From: Deltaproteobacteria bacterium
GTDB taxonomy: Bacteria > Desulfobacterota > Desulfobacteria > Desulfobacterales > JAABPS01
Reading direction: 5' to 3'
Assembly (NCBI GenBank): GCA_019309685.1
Contig: JAFDFT010000030.1
Coordinates: 1 to 11,924 of the forward strand
Length of the DNA: 11,924 nt
Part shown: positions 1 to 6,921 of the stretch, piece after piece
Numbering within the stretch: position 1 is the first letter of the stretch
Layout of the letters: the number at the start of each line of letters is the position of its first letter
The notes under the pieces: generated by a model
The model's input: the letters and a program-made list of their open reading frames with translations, nothing else
Databases searched by the model: none
What the model was told of the DNA's origin: nothing
Program-made: the position numbers and the translations under genes

Positions 1-351
1 GAAGAAGGAATTAAAAGAGAAAAAGATTTGATCCGGCGTATGCTGGTATTGGGATTTAGCCCTGAAAGAACCGAACCAGCAAATCACCTTGAATCTATTG
101 ATAATCCGATCAGGGGCAAAAAGGTTGTTTTCACCGGCAAGATGGAACGCGGAGACAGGGGAAGCCTTCAAGAAGAGGCGAGAAAATTTGGCGCGATTGT
201 TCAAAGCAGTGTAAGCGGTAAAACCGAATATCTTATCTGCGGAGATAATCCTGGCGCTGAAAAAGTTAAAAAAGCAAAACAAGAAGGCGTAGAAATAATC
301 TCTGAAGAAAAATATTTTGAGCTGATGAAAAAATTCTTTCATGACAGTTAA
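1..351 (+). CDS. ligA: NAD-dependent DNA ligase, C-terminal BRCT part (5' end outside window)
   Basis: The reading frame is open from base 1, so the gene begins upstream; 116 codons and the TAA at 349-351 are visible. From about base 106 the protein matches a BRCT domain of the LigA type: NPIRGKKVVFTGKM, then GAIVQSSVSGKTEYLICG, NPGAEKVKKAKQEGVEIISE and a final YFELM helix. In LigA this C-terminal domain helps DNA binding and sliding; the nucleotidyl-transferase, OB and HhH domains would lie upstream and cannot be seen. The enzyme seals nicks with NAD+ during replication and repair. The acylphosphatase follows 15 nt downstream on the same strand, so the two are probably co-transcribed up to the hairpin at 652-708. 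Another BRCT-ended protein cannot be excluded, because only this domain is present. Confidence 0.7.
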   Translation, partial: EEGIKREKDLIRRMLVLGFSPERTEPANHLESIDNPIRGKKVVFTGKMERGDRGSLQEEARKFGAIVQSSVSGKTEYLICGDNPGAEKVKKAKQEGVEIISEEKYFELMKKFFHDS

Positions 352-366
352 CGGTTGAGGTTGGTT

Positions 367-648
367 ATGAAAAAAAATGTAAGAGCTCGCGTAAAAATAA
401 GCGGCAGGGTTCAGGCTGTCTGTTATAGAATGGAAACAAGGCATACTGCTGAAGGGTTTGGCGTTACGGGGTGGGTAAGAAACAAGGCCGATGGAAGTGT
501 TGAAGCTGTGTTTGAGGGTGATGAGGAAAGCGTCAATTCTATCATAGAATGGTGCAGGCAAGGTCCTTCAAACGCACTGGTTCGAAATATTGATATTCAG
601 TGGGAAGATTATGTGGATGAATTTAAAAGGTTTGAAATTACATATTGA
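367..648 (+). CDS. acyP: Acylphosphatase
   Basis: This 93-residue protein has the usual length of an acylphosphatase, a small alpha/beta enzyme that hydrolyses carboxyl-phosphate bonds such as acetyl phosphate or 1,3-bisphosphoglycerate in the cytosol. The signature segment reads ISGRVQAVCYR at residues 11-21, with the catalytic Arg at 21, and GWVRN at 35-39 supplies the catalytic Asn 39, followed by DGSVEAVFEG. The usual Gly after VQ is Ala here (residue 17), a mild departure in the phosphate-binding loop. I chose the ATG at 367 over the in-frame TTG at 355 because GAGG at 357-360 lies six bases ahead of it and the conserved fold starts soon after. It is the last gene before the shared terminator. 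Confidence 0.9.
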   Translation: MKKNVRARVKISGRVQAVCYRMETRHTAEGFGVTGWVRNKADGSVEAVFEGDEESVNSIIEWCRQGPSNALVRNIDIQWEDYVDEFKRFEITY

Positions 649-651
649 AAT

Positions 652-708
652 AAAAAGCCAGGGGAGATGTCGCAAAGAATAAAGTTAGACATCCCGCCCT
701 GGCTTTTT
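652..708. terminator. Bidirectional rho-independent terminator between acyP and HU
   Basis: AAAAAGCCAGGG (652-663) pairs perfectly with CCCTGGCTTTTT (697-708), and inside it GATGTC (666-671) pairs with GACATC (688-693). The result is a long GC-rich stem with a small internal bulge and a T-run on the 3' side of either strand. It starts four bases after the acyP stop and ends just beyond the HU stop, so it most likely ends transcription from both convergent genes. Confidence 0.92.
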
Positions 709-711
709 TGA

Positions 712-984
712 TTAAACAGCGCTTTTAAGCTTTTTGCCTGCTTTAAATTTGACAGCGTTTGACGCCTTGATTTTAATTTCAGCGCCAGTTTGAGGATTGC
801 GGCCCTTCCTGGCTTTTCTTTTAACTTTTGAAAAAGTTCCGAATCCCACCAATGTAACCTTACCATCTTTCTTTTTTAAGGATTTGGTTACACCGTCAAC
901 GAAAGAATCCAGAGCTTTTGCGGCCGCGGTTTTGGTAATCTTTGCGTCCTTTGCCATCTTCTCTACTAATTCTGCTTTTGTCAT
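712..984 (-). CDS. hup: HU-family histone-like DNA-binding protein
   Basis: This 90-residue basic protein has the standard HU length and layout: an N-terminal helical dimerisation part (MTKAELVEKMAKDAKITK), the VGFGTF turn at 46-51, the DNA-binding arm with GRNPQTG at 61-67, whose Pro 64 is the expected intercalating residue, and the closing FKAGKKLKSAV. HU dimers bend and compact DNA in the nucleoid with little sequence preference. IHF subunits share the fold, but the lysine-rich arm and C-terminus favour HU. The start ATG (982-984) is preceded by an unusual all-G ribosome site, GGGGGGA, about seven bases upstream. It is a single-gene unit with its own promoter at 1045-1071 and the shared terminator at 652-708. 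Confidence 0.95.
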   Translation of the reverse strand: MTKAELVEKMAKDAKITKTAAAKALDSFVDGVTKSLKKKDGKVTLVGFGTFSKVKRKARKGRNPQTGAEIKIKASNAVKFKAGKKLKSAV

Positions 985-1044
985 TTTTGTTTCCCCCCAA
1001 GTTTTAATTTTTATAATGTTACAGATCGTAGAATTGCCTATGGT

Positions 1045-1071
1045 AATATAGCAGGCAGAATTTCATGTCAA
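1045..1071 (-). promoter_or_regulatory. Sigma70-type promoter of the HU gene
   Basis: On the minus strand a perfect -35 box TTGACA (1066-1071) is followed after 15 nt by TATATT (1045-1050) with an extended TGC just ahead of it, or after 17 nt by the overlapping TATTAC (1043-1048). Transcription would begin near 1036, giving a leader of about 50 nt ahead of the HU start. No obvious operator palindrome is seen. Confidence 0.75.
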
Positions 1072-1216
1072 TAAAATTCGAAAACATCTATTAAAAAAGG
1101 GCTATAATCGCATCTTTGCTGATGTCGGTATCGATGATATCACTAACTATACCATTTTCAAGGGATAAAAAAAGGGGTTAAACTAAACAGGAAATATTTA
1201 TTACCTGAATCTTGCA

Positions 1217-1336
1217 TGAAAATTGATGAGAATCTTTTTCGACGAGTTATAATAATAGTTCCAGTAATATTTTAAAATTAAAGTATTATACCCATATTGT
1301 AAAAGGAACATTGTTCTATTTTCTCATCAATTTTCA
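1217..1336. repeat. AT-rich segment bounded by a perfect 16-bp inverted repeat
   Basis: TGAAAATTGATGAGAA (1217-1232) recurs as its exact reverse complement at 1321-1336, with 88 nt between. The interior has smaller symmetric pieces: an AT palindrome around 1266-1289, GTTCC near 1257 facing GGAAC near 1304, and GAACATTGTTC. Immediately next to it, TTCACCC GAT GGGCGAA (1333-1349) is a further near-palindrome. The 120-nt size and terminal repeats resemble a small non-autonomous element, but I see no target-site duplication and no second copy in this window. The surrounding gap 1085-1454 between the HU promoter and the ftsY stop holds no recognisable gene apart from the doubtful small ORF at 1364-1444. 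Confidence 0.5.
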
Positions 1337-1363
1337 CCCGATGGGCGAATAGGAGACTTCCAT

Positions 1364-1444
1364 ATGCGAACCCTTAGATGTCTTGCATATGAAAACCTTC
1401 GATTCGTGCAAAATTTAGGTATTAAGTATAAAACAAAGAGATAA
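1364..1444 (+). CDS. Possible 26-residue small protein (doubtful)
   Basis: A 27-codon frame starts at ATG 1364 and ends with TAA at 1442-1444, encoding a basic peptide beginning MRTLRCLAYENLRF. An AGGAG ribosome site at 1351-1355 lies eight bases ahead of the ATG, which is the only reason to list it. The start codon lies in one arm of a small hairpin, CATATGC (1361-1367) with GCATATG (1385-1391), so translation could be structure-dependent. The frame points toward the 3' end of ftsY and ends 10 bases before its stop. No promoter or homologue is recognised, and it may be chance. Confidence 0.18.
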   Translation: MRTLRCLAYENLRFVQNLGIKYKTKR

Positions 1445-1454
1445 AATACAGTTT

Positions 1455-2393
1455 CTAGAGGATTGCGTTTGCAAATTTTTCAGGATCAAAAGGCTGCAGG
1501 TCTTCGATTTTTTCGCCAATACCAATGTATTTAAGCGGTATTTTAAAATTACCGCATATGCTTATCACCATTCCGCCTTTTGCGGTTCCATCGAGTTTTG
1601 TAAGAGCGATACCGGTAACGCCGAGCGCTTCATTGAACATTTCCGTCTGGGGCAATGCGTTTTGACCCGTAGTCGCGTCAAGAATCAAAAGAATCTCATG
1701 AGGCGCGCCTGCTAATTTTTTTGAAATAGAACGTTTAATTTTTTTGAGTTCTTCCATGAGGTTTGTATTTGTATGAAGTCTCCCTGCTGTGTCAATTAAA
1801 ACAATATCCATGTCTCTTGCTAATGCTGCTTCAATACTATCGTATGCGACGGCAGCGGGATCTGAGTTTTCTTTATGCTTTACGATTTCAGCTCCGGCTC
1901 TCTTTGACCAAATTGAGAGCTGTTCTGTTGCTGCTGCCCGAAACGTGTCAGAAGCAGCGATAAGTACTTTTAGACCTGTGGCGTTGAATTTTGCCGCCAG
2001 CTTTCCGATAGTTGTTGTTTTTCCAACCCCGTTTACACCCACAACCATTATGACATGCGGTTTTGAGATGCTTGTTTCAGAATTGTCAGAGCAGACGCTT
2101 AAAAATGAAATAATTTCGTCTCTTAGAATATTTTTCAACTGGTCTTCTTCGGAAATATCGGAATACTTTTTACCAATGCGTTCAATGAGATCAAGGGTGG
2201 TTTGGATACCAATATCTGAAGTAACCAGGAGTTCTTCCAGCGATTCAAGCGCATCTTCATTAATGCTTTTATACCGCAAAAAAATTTTACTGAGGCCATT
2301 TGATAATGATTGACGCGTTTTTGACAGTCTATCTTTTAATTGACCGAACTGACCCGTTGGCATTGATAGATTTTTATTTGATTTATATTCCAA
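1455..2393 (-). CDS. ftsY: Signal recognition particle receptor FtsY (SRP GTPase)
   Basis: FtsY docks SRP-bound ribosomes at the inner membrane for co-translational membrane protein insertion. The 312-residue protein shows the NG domain of SRP GTPases: an N-terminal helical bundle at about 15-100, the P-loop GVNGVGKT at 119-126, DTFRAAATEQ at 149-158, DTAGR at 201-205, TKLDGTAKGG at 265-274 and the FtsY-type end GIGEKIEDLQPF at 291-302. Ffh is excluded because there is no M domain. The acidic A domain of E. coli FtsY is absent, as in many bacteria. The start is a TTG supported by GAAGGG ten bases upstream; an ATG ten codons later lacks a ribosome site. It lies 270 nt downstream of smc on the same strand, the same order as in Bacillus, with a palindromic repeat between them. 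No convincing terminator follows it. Confidence 0.95.
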   Translation of the reverse strand: MEYKSNKNLSMPTGQFGQLKDRLSKTRQSLSNGLSKIFLRYKSINEDALESLEELLVTSDIGIQTTLDLIERIGKKYSDISEEDQLKNILRDEIISFLSVCSDNSETSISKPHVIMVVGVNGVGKTTTIGKLAAKFNATGLKVLIAASDTFRAAATEQLSIWSKRAGAEIVKHKENSDPAAVAYDSIEAALARDMDIVLIDTAGRLHTNTNLMEELKKIKRSISKKLAGAPHEILLILDATTGQNALPQTEMFNEALGVTGIALTKLDGTAKGGMVISICGNFKIPLKYIGIGEKIEDLQPFDPEKFANAIL

Positions 2394-2467
2394 AATATTT
2401 AAACCCTTCTTTTATAACAAGCGGATTAGTGCACAGCCATTCAGTCAAGGTGCCTGAAAAGAAAAAT

Positions 2468-2664
2468 GTTTCCAATTCAGAAATGAACAGTTTTTTGTCC
2501 CGCTAAAGCGGGGTTAAGGAAATCAAGAAATTGCACCGAGATGTGCTAACGTAAATCGCATAAGCAGCTCCGAAGATTTATTCGACTCAAGCGGGCTGAC
2601 GTTTGTCTCGCCATAAAGTCGGCGTAGGCGGAAGATTGCGGAAAGCGCCATTTGTGGATGGAAC
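2468..2664 (+). repeat. Diverged palindromic intergenic repeat, copy B (smc-ftsY gap)
   Basis: The segment begins GTTTCCAATTCAGAAATGA and ends with the near reverse complement of that (CCATTTGTGGATGGAAC). Along its length it aligns with the reverse complement of the element at 9764-9906: both contain AGAAATGA, AAATCAAG, AATTGC, CCGAAGATT, AGATTGCG and GCCATTT in the same order. Compared with that copy it carries a CCCGCT-AGCGGG hairpin (2499-2512) in the left arm and an extra stretch of about 50 nt in the right arm, flanked by direct GAAGATT repeats. The right end touches the smc stop codon. No ORF of note lies inside it, and it fills most of the gap between smc and ftsY. Confidence 0.65.
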
Positions 2665-5600
2665 TAATTAAGATTTGCATTTACTTTATTTTGGCTGTCA
2701 GGCTCTTCTGGTTTTTTCAAATCAACAGAAACAATTTTAGAAATTCCCTTTTGCTCCATGGTGATACCAAATAGTGTGTCAGCAAACTCCATGCTTTTCT
2801 TGTTGTGTGTTATCATGATGATTTGAGATTTTTCACCAATAATTTTTAGAAGATTATTAAAACGATAAATATTGACGTCATCAAGGGGCGCGTCAATTTC
2901 GTCCAGCAGACAGAAGGATGTCGGTTTAATGAGAAAAATTGAGAATATCAAAGCGATAGCAGAAAGCGCTTTTTCACCTCCTGAAAGAAGGCTCATCCTC
3001 GTTAACTTTTTACCGGGAGGATGAATCATGAACTCAACACCTGTTTCAAGCGGATTGTCCGGTTCTGTGAGCACAAGCTTCGCAGTACCGCCTTCAAAAA
3101 GCTTAGGGAACACTTCGTTAATCTTTTCATTTACTGCATTGAATGTATCCATAAATCTTGTCTGAGTAATCGTGTTTATTTTTTTGATTACCTTGTGGAG
3201 ATCTTCGATGGCTTTTTGAAGATCATCCCGCTGTTCGATCAGAAAATCATACCGCTCTCTAAGCTGTTCATATTCATTGATTGCGCCGAGGTTAATATCA
3301 TCAACATTCGCGATTTTTTTCCTGCAATTTTCCAGTTCATTTTCCATTTCATCCACGGAAAGTTCGAGGTTCTCGGTTATTTTTACAACTTCGGCTTTAA
3401 GTTCTAAAAGGGAGTTTTGGTATCGATCTTTAATGCGAGTTTCAACATTTTCGCGCTGAATTTTCCGTTGGGACTGGTCGAGTTCAAGCAGGCGAAATTT
3501 TTCCAGAACTTTTCCCTTTTTGTCTTGAATATCGGACATAACGGTATCGTTATCCTTCAGCTTTTCATTCATTACGCTATAATCCGCTTCGTTTGTTTCA
3601 AGCGACTGTTCAATGCGCTTCAAGTTTTCATACATTGAAGAAAGGGATTGTTCGTACTCGATAATTTTTTGAGTTGATGATTTTATTGTATATTCTTTTT
3701 GGTTAATATTCCTGCTGACCTGTTCAAGTTGTTTGATGCCATCGCTTTGAATTTCTTTGACGCGCCGTAAGGTGTCATTGCTGTTTTCAAGCCGGGCGCT
3801 TAAAGATGTTTTTTTCAGGTTAAGATCGACCACTTTTTGATTATAATATTCCATCTTTGATGATGCATTGCCTGTTTTTATTGTGATATCATTTATTGTG
3901 TCCTGATTTGTTTTTACATCACCTTCGATTTTTGCCAGCTCCTTATTATATTCAGACATCTTTTCATCAATATCGCTTTCTTCACCGATGAGCTTTTCTT
4001 TTTCCAGCTTTATAACTCCCAGTTGGTGACGGGCGTGTTTTAAGTCTTCTGAAGCTTTGTAAAGTGCTTTTTCCGCCTCTGTTTCAGTCCGCTTTTCTTT
4101 ACTGAGCTGTTCGATCATTTTTTGCAAGTTGTTCTCTATTGTTCGGACTTCAGATTCGAGATCGCCTTGATCTTTACGGGCGGATATAATTTTTTGGTCT
4201 AAATTCGTTATTTCCTGTTTCAGATCCTTGATTTCCTGTTTTTTTGCCAGGATCCCGGTCAAGTTGCCCTTGCTGCCGCCGATCATGATCCCCTGATGGG
4301 AAATGATATCTCCCTCTTTGGTTACAATTGTTTGAAGTGTACCGTTTTGGTTGAATATGGTTTTTGCTTCTTCAATATTACCGGCAACGGTTACATGCCC
4401 CAAGAGCGAATGGGCGACGTTTTCAAAACCCGGTTTTATAGAGACGTTATTTAAGAGCAGTTTCGCCGGATCCGGTTCATTGGATGTTGGATTTTCGATT
4501 CGTTTCACGGATGAAATTGGAACAAACCCGCTGCGGCCGGCATTATTCGTTTGAAGGTACCCGATCGAGTCGATACTTACTTCCTGATCTTTTACAATAA
4601 TATATTGAAGTGTTTCGCCTAGAACCGCTTCAACAGCTGTTTCATAAGAAGATTTTGGTTCAATAATATCCGCCATCAATCCCAGAACGCCATTGCCATT
4701 ATCGGCGTTTGGATTGTTGGAATCTGCAGGATCAGCGGACCTTTTCATGATCGCTTTTACACCATCTTTATACCACTCAAAATTATCTTCCATCTTTTTT
4801 AAGGTCGTAAACTTAGAGCGGGCTTTGTTTCTTTCAATATCTAAGGTCTGAACAAGTTTAACCTGTTCAGAAAGTGACTTGTTCTTTTCACCCAGTTCTT
4901 TTTGAATGGTGTCGATCCGGGTTTTTAGGCCAACGACTTCTTTTTTGGATGATTCAAACAGTTCTGTTGATACAGTTTCCTTTTTCAGCATTGCAGCTGT
5001 TTTTATTTCCTCGTTATTCTCTTCTTCGTTTACCTGTCTAAGACGGTTTTTAAGATTCTCTTTATTGCTCGCGGTATTTTGGTAAATGTTTTTAATTCGT
5101 GCTTCCTGAGTGACGAGATCTATCAGATTTGTCTTGCAGGTATCGAGTTCCTGATTTAATTCCGCGAATTGATCCTTTATCTGCTGAAGAAGAGATTGTT
5201 CTTTGTTAAAATTTGATTGAACTTTTTCCATTTCTTCATTTAACGCGCTGTTTTGTGTTTCACCCTGGGTTACGTCAGAAAAAATTCTTTTATTTTTTAT
5301 TTCCAGGTCTTCCTTTGTGTTTTGAAGCTCTTTGATTTCTATCGTAAGTCTTTCAATCTCTTTTCTCAGATGGTCCAGATCATTTTCCGTTTTATCGATA
5401 CTTCGCTGTATTTCAAAATTGTAATTTTTTTGCTCAGATATTTCCTGGTTTTTCTGTGTAAGGTTTGTTTTTATTTCTTCAACGGCCGCGTCCAATTTGT
5501 TTAATGTTGACGTATGGCCGATATCTGTATCCTTGAGTTCTTTGAGAAAACCATCGGCTTCTTCGATCTGCTGTGTAAAATCATTGTAATAATGTAAGGC

Positions 5601-6296
5601 AAGGCGGACGTCTAAGGTCTTTATTCTTTTTTGATGGTTTTTATAAAGTTCGGCTTTTCTTGCCTGACGTTTCAATCCGGCCATCTGCCTTTTTATTTCT
5701 GTGAGAATATCTTCAACACGAAACAGATTTTGTTTTGTGGATTGTATTTTGCGAAGCGCTTCATTTTTTCTACTTTTGAATCTCGTAACACCGGCAGCTT
5801 CTTCAAGGATCAACCTTCGTTCTTCAGGACTTGCGTCGGTTATGGCTCCGATATTTCCCTGTTTGATAACCGCGTAAGATCTAGAGCCTAGACCACTTCC
5901 CATAAAGACATTGTGAATATCCTTTAACCGGCAAGGCTGCTTGTTAATGTAGTACGAGCTTTCTCCGGACCGATACAGTCTTCTAGTTAAATTGATTTCA
6001 GTAAAGTCTTTTAATTCTTCTGGAGCAGAGCCATTATCGTTTTTAAGCGTCAACGAGACTTCGGCCATATTTAGAGGCATTTTGCCATTTGTACCTGAAA
6101 AAATGACGTCTTCCATAGATTTTCCGCGAAGCTGTTTGACGCTCTGTTCTCCCATGACCCATTTCACCGCATCGAGAATATTACTTTTTCCGCATCCATT
6201 GGGGCCTACAACAGCTGAGACGCCAGCAGGAAATGTTATGCTGGATTTATCAAAAAATGATTTAAAACCCGAAATTTCAAGTTTTTTAAGCTTCAT
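2664..6296 (-). CDS. smc: Chromosome segregation protein SMC (condensin ATPase)
   Basis: SMC dimers with ScpA/ScpB entrap and extrude DNA to compact and segregate the chromosome. At 1210 residues the protein is full length. Walker A is GPNGCGKS at 31-38 within the typical N-terminus MKLKKLEISGFKSF. Two long coiled coils flank a hinge at roughly 530-680, containing VLGLMADII, AVEAVLG and the glycine-rich GGSKG exit. The C-terminal head holds LLSGGEKALSAIAL at about 1103-1116, Walker B with DEIDAPLDD from 1132 and the H-loop His near 1164. The last 20 or so residues are polar and not conserved. Start ATG 6294-6296 has AGGAG ten bases upstream and the canonical N-terminus. ftsY follows downstream. 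A consensus promoter lies about 540 nt upstream, at 6847-6874. The stop codon abuts repeat copy B. scpA/scpB are not present here. Confidence 0.97.
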   Translation of the reverse strand: MKLKKLEISGFKSFFDKSSITFPAGVSAVVGPNGCGKSNILDAVKWVMGEQSVKQLRGKSMEDVIFSGTNGKMPLNMAEVSLTLKNDNGSAPEELKDFTEINLTRRLYRSGESSYYINKQPCRLKDIHNVFMGSGLGSRSYAVIKQGNIGAITDASPEERRLILEEAAGVTRFKSRKNEALRKIQSTKQNLFRVEDILTEIKRQMAGLKRQARKAELYKNHQKRIKTLDVRLALHYYNDFTQQIEEADGFLKELKDTDIGHTSTLNKLDAAVEEIKTNLTQKNQEISEQKNYNFEIQRSIDKTENDLDHLRKEIERLTIEIKELQNTKEDLEIKNKRIFSDVTQGETQNSALNEEMEKVQSNFNKEQSLLQQIKDQFAELNQELDTCKTNLIDLVTQEARIKNIYQNTASNKENLKNRLRQVNEEENNEEIKTAAMLKKETVSTELFESSKKEVVGLKTRIDTIQKELGEKNKSLSEQVKLVQTLDIERNKARSKFTTLKKMEDNFEWYKDGVKAIMKRSADPADSNNPNADNGNGVLGLMADIIEPKSSYETAVEAVLGETLQYIIVKDQEVSIDSIGYLQTNNAGRSGFVPISSVKRIENPTSNEPDPAKLLLNNVSIKPGFENVAHSLLGHVTVAGNIEEAKTIFNQNGTLQTIVTKEGDIISHQGIMIGGSKGNLTGILAKKQEIKDLKQEITNLDQKIISARKDQGDLESEVRTIENNLQKMIEQLSKEKRTETEAEKALYKASEDLKHARHQLGVIKLEKEKLIGEESDIDEKMSEYNKELAKIEGDVKTNQDTINDITIKTGNASSKMEYYNQKVVDLNLKKTSLSARLENSNDTLRRVKEIQSDGIKQLEQVSRNINQKEYTIKSSTQKIIEYEQSLSSMYENLKRIEQSLETNEADYSVMNEKLKDNDTVMSDIQDKKGKVLEKFRLLELDQSQRKIQRENVETRIKDRYQNSLLELKAEVVKITENLELSVDEMENELENCRKKIANVDDINLGAINEYEQLRERYDFLIEQRDDLQKAIEDLHKVIKKINTITQTRFMDTFNAVNEKINEVFPKLFEGGTAKLVLTEPDNPLETGVEFMIHPPGKKLTRMSLLSGGEKALSAIALIFSIFLIKPTSFCLLDEIDAPLDDVNIYRFNNLLKIIGEKSQIIMITHNKKSMEFADTLFGITMEQKGISKIVSVDLKKPEEPDSQNKVNANLN

Positions 6297-6700
6297 ATAG
6301 CTACATCTCCTAGAATATAGATTAACCCTTTATTTAATGGTGATACGAAACCTCTGAAAAATACCACTTTTTTCCCAATTTCTGCTTCAGACTCAAATTT
6401 TAATTCGCCAACGAACTTTGGCGGGTTACTCCTCGAAATACTCAATGTATTCATGCGGTTAAAATTAGCACCTTCCTTGAATTTGAACAAAAAACAGCAT
6501 TTTTAAAAGGTTTCAATACATCTTGCGTAAGCGTACCAAAATCGAATGCCTTTGTAAAGGAAAAACACAAGTTACAGTATAAAAATAACATTTCAAATAC
6601 AATATATTGGGGTACCGTATCAACAGGGTTTTTATTAATCAACAGTTTTTATGGGTGTGAATGACAATAATGCGGTTTTTCTGATGGAGCGGTTTGGAGG

Positions 6701-6840
6701 AAAAAAACTGGATCAATCTTAATGGCTTCGTAATCCCGCTGAAGCGGGACAATGGTGCGCTGCATCCTCAGTATTTGCGTTATTTGTTGGACCAAAGCGG
6801 GAATCGAGCTACAAGCGGAAAACTTGAACCTTTTATTTGG
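6701..6840 (-). ncRNA. Possible short RNA or smc leader from the consensus promoter
   Basis: A transcript from the promoter at 6847-6874 would start near 6840. It would contain the tight hairpin TCCCGCT-AGCGGGA (6734-6749), then a six-base stem (6731-6736 with 6710-6715, one G-U pair) followed closely by seven U residues (6701-6707). Such an end could terminate a roughly 140-nt RNA, although the stem is weak and competes with the first hairpin. Otherwise this is the beginning of a long smc 5' leader. I recognise no known RNA family. Confidence 0.22.
6731..6751 (-). repeat. CCCGCT-AGCGGG hairpin module shared with 2497-2516
   Basis: Read on the minus strand, this stretch is TGTCCCGCT, two bases, then AGCGGG and ATTA. 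The plus strand at 2497-2516 has TGTCCCGCT, two bases, AGCGGG and GTTA, so about 18 of 20 positions agree. A T-run does not directly follow the stem in either copy, so it does not look like a terminator. It is probably a small dispersed hairpin repeat that has entered both gaps. Confidence 0.5.
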
Positions 6841-6846
6841 CCATCA

Positions 6847-6874
6847 ATTATATTATTTTTTAGGAGTCTGTCAA
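6847..6874 (-). promoter_or_regulatory. Fully consensus sigma70 promoter directed toward smc
   Basis: On the minus strand TTGACA (6869-6874) and TATAAT (6847-6852) both match the consensus exactly and are separated by 16 nt. The spacer is AT-rich. Transcription would start near 6840 and run toward smc, whose ATG is about 540 nt further on. It lies downstream of the CBS-ACT stop, so it can serve as an independent promoter for smc-ftsY or for a small RNA. Confidence 0.7.
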
Positions 6875-6921
6875 TCTTCAGGTAATAAGAAACAAAGGAG
6901 GGTTGAGAATTATGCCAATAT

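Larger units (their letters stand above)
6297..6921. other. 625-nt intergenic region upstream of smc, no convincing gene
   Basis: No ORF here is supported by homology I recognise. The region contains, from left to right, a possible minus-strand frame of 65 codons whose TGA overlaps the smc ATG (6293-6490); a perfect small hairpin CGCCAA-TTGGCG (6406-6423); an AT-rich stretch with a weak promoter-like pair on the minus strand (TTGTAT 6597-6602, TATACT 6576-6581, spacing 15); the CCCGCT-AGCGGG hairpin (6734-6749); a consensus minus-strand promoter (6847-6874); and a strong plus-strand ribosome site in front of a six-codon ORF (6894-6932). The mixture of hairpins and broken frames suggests repeat debris around the smc promoter. 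Confidence 0.6.

Noticed and set aside
355..366. TTG at 355 as the acylphosphatase start
   Set aside because: The GAGG ribosome site at 357-360 overlaps this codon and is correctly placed for the ATG at 367.
1091..1177. Minus-strand stretch that looks like a protein tail (ENGIVSDIIDTDISKD)
   Set aside because: Fewer than 30 codons bounded by stops, no start or ribosome site, and no family recognised; treated as chance or an unrecognisable remnant.
2499..2512. CCCGCT-AGCGGG hairpin as the smc terminator
   Set aside because: On the minus strand the stem is followed by A residues rather than T residues, and the same hairpin occurs in another gap.
2664..6296. Several plus-strand frames of 60-128 codons opposite smc
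   Set aside because: They are antisense shadows of the long coiled-coil gene, with compositions expected from its complement and no start signals.
6694..6885. Plus-strand frame of 63 codons with a phrase (LHPQYLRYLL) faintly like restriction specificity subunits
   Set aside because: It runs through the CCCGCT hairpin and over the minus-strand promoter, has no matching motifs beyond a few residues, and is better explained as repeat-derived sequence.
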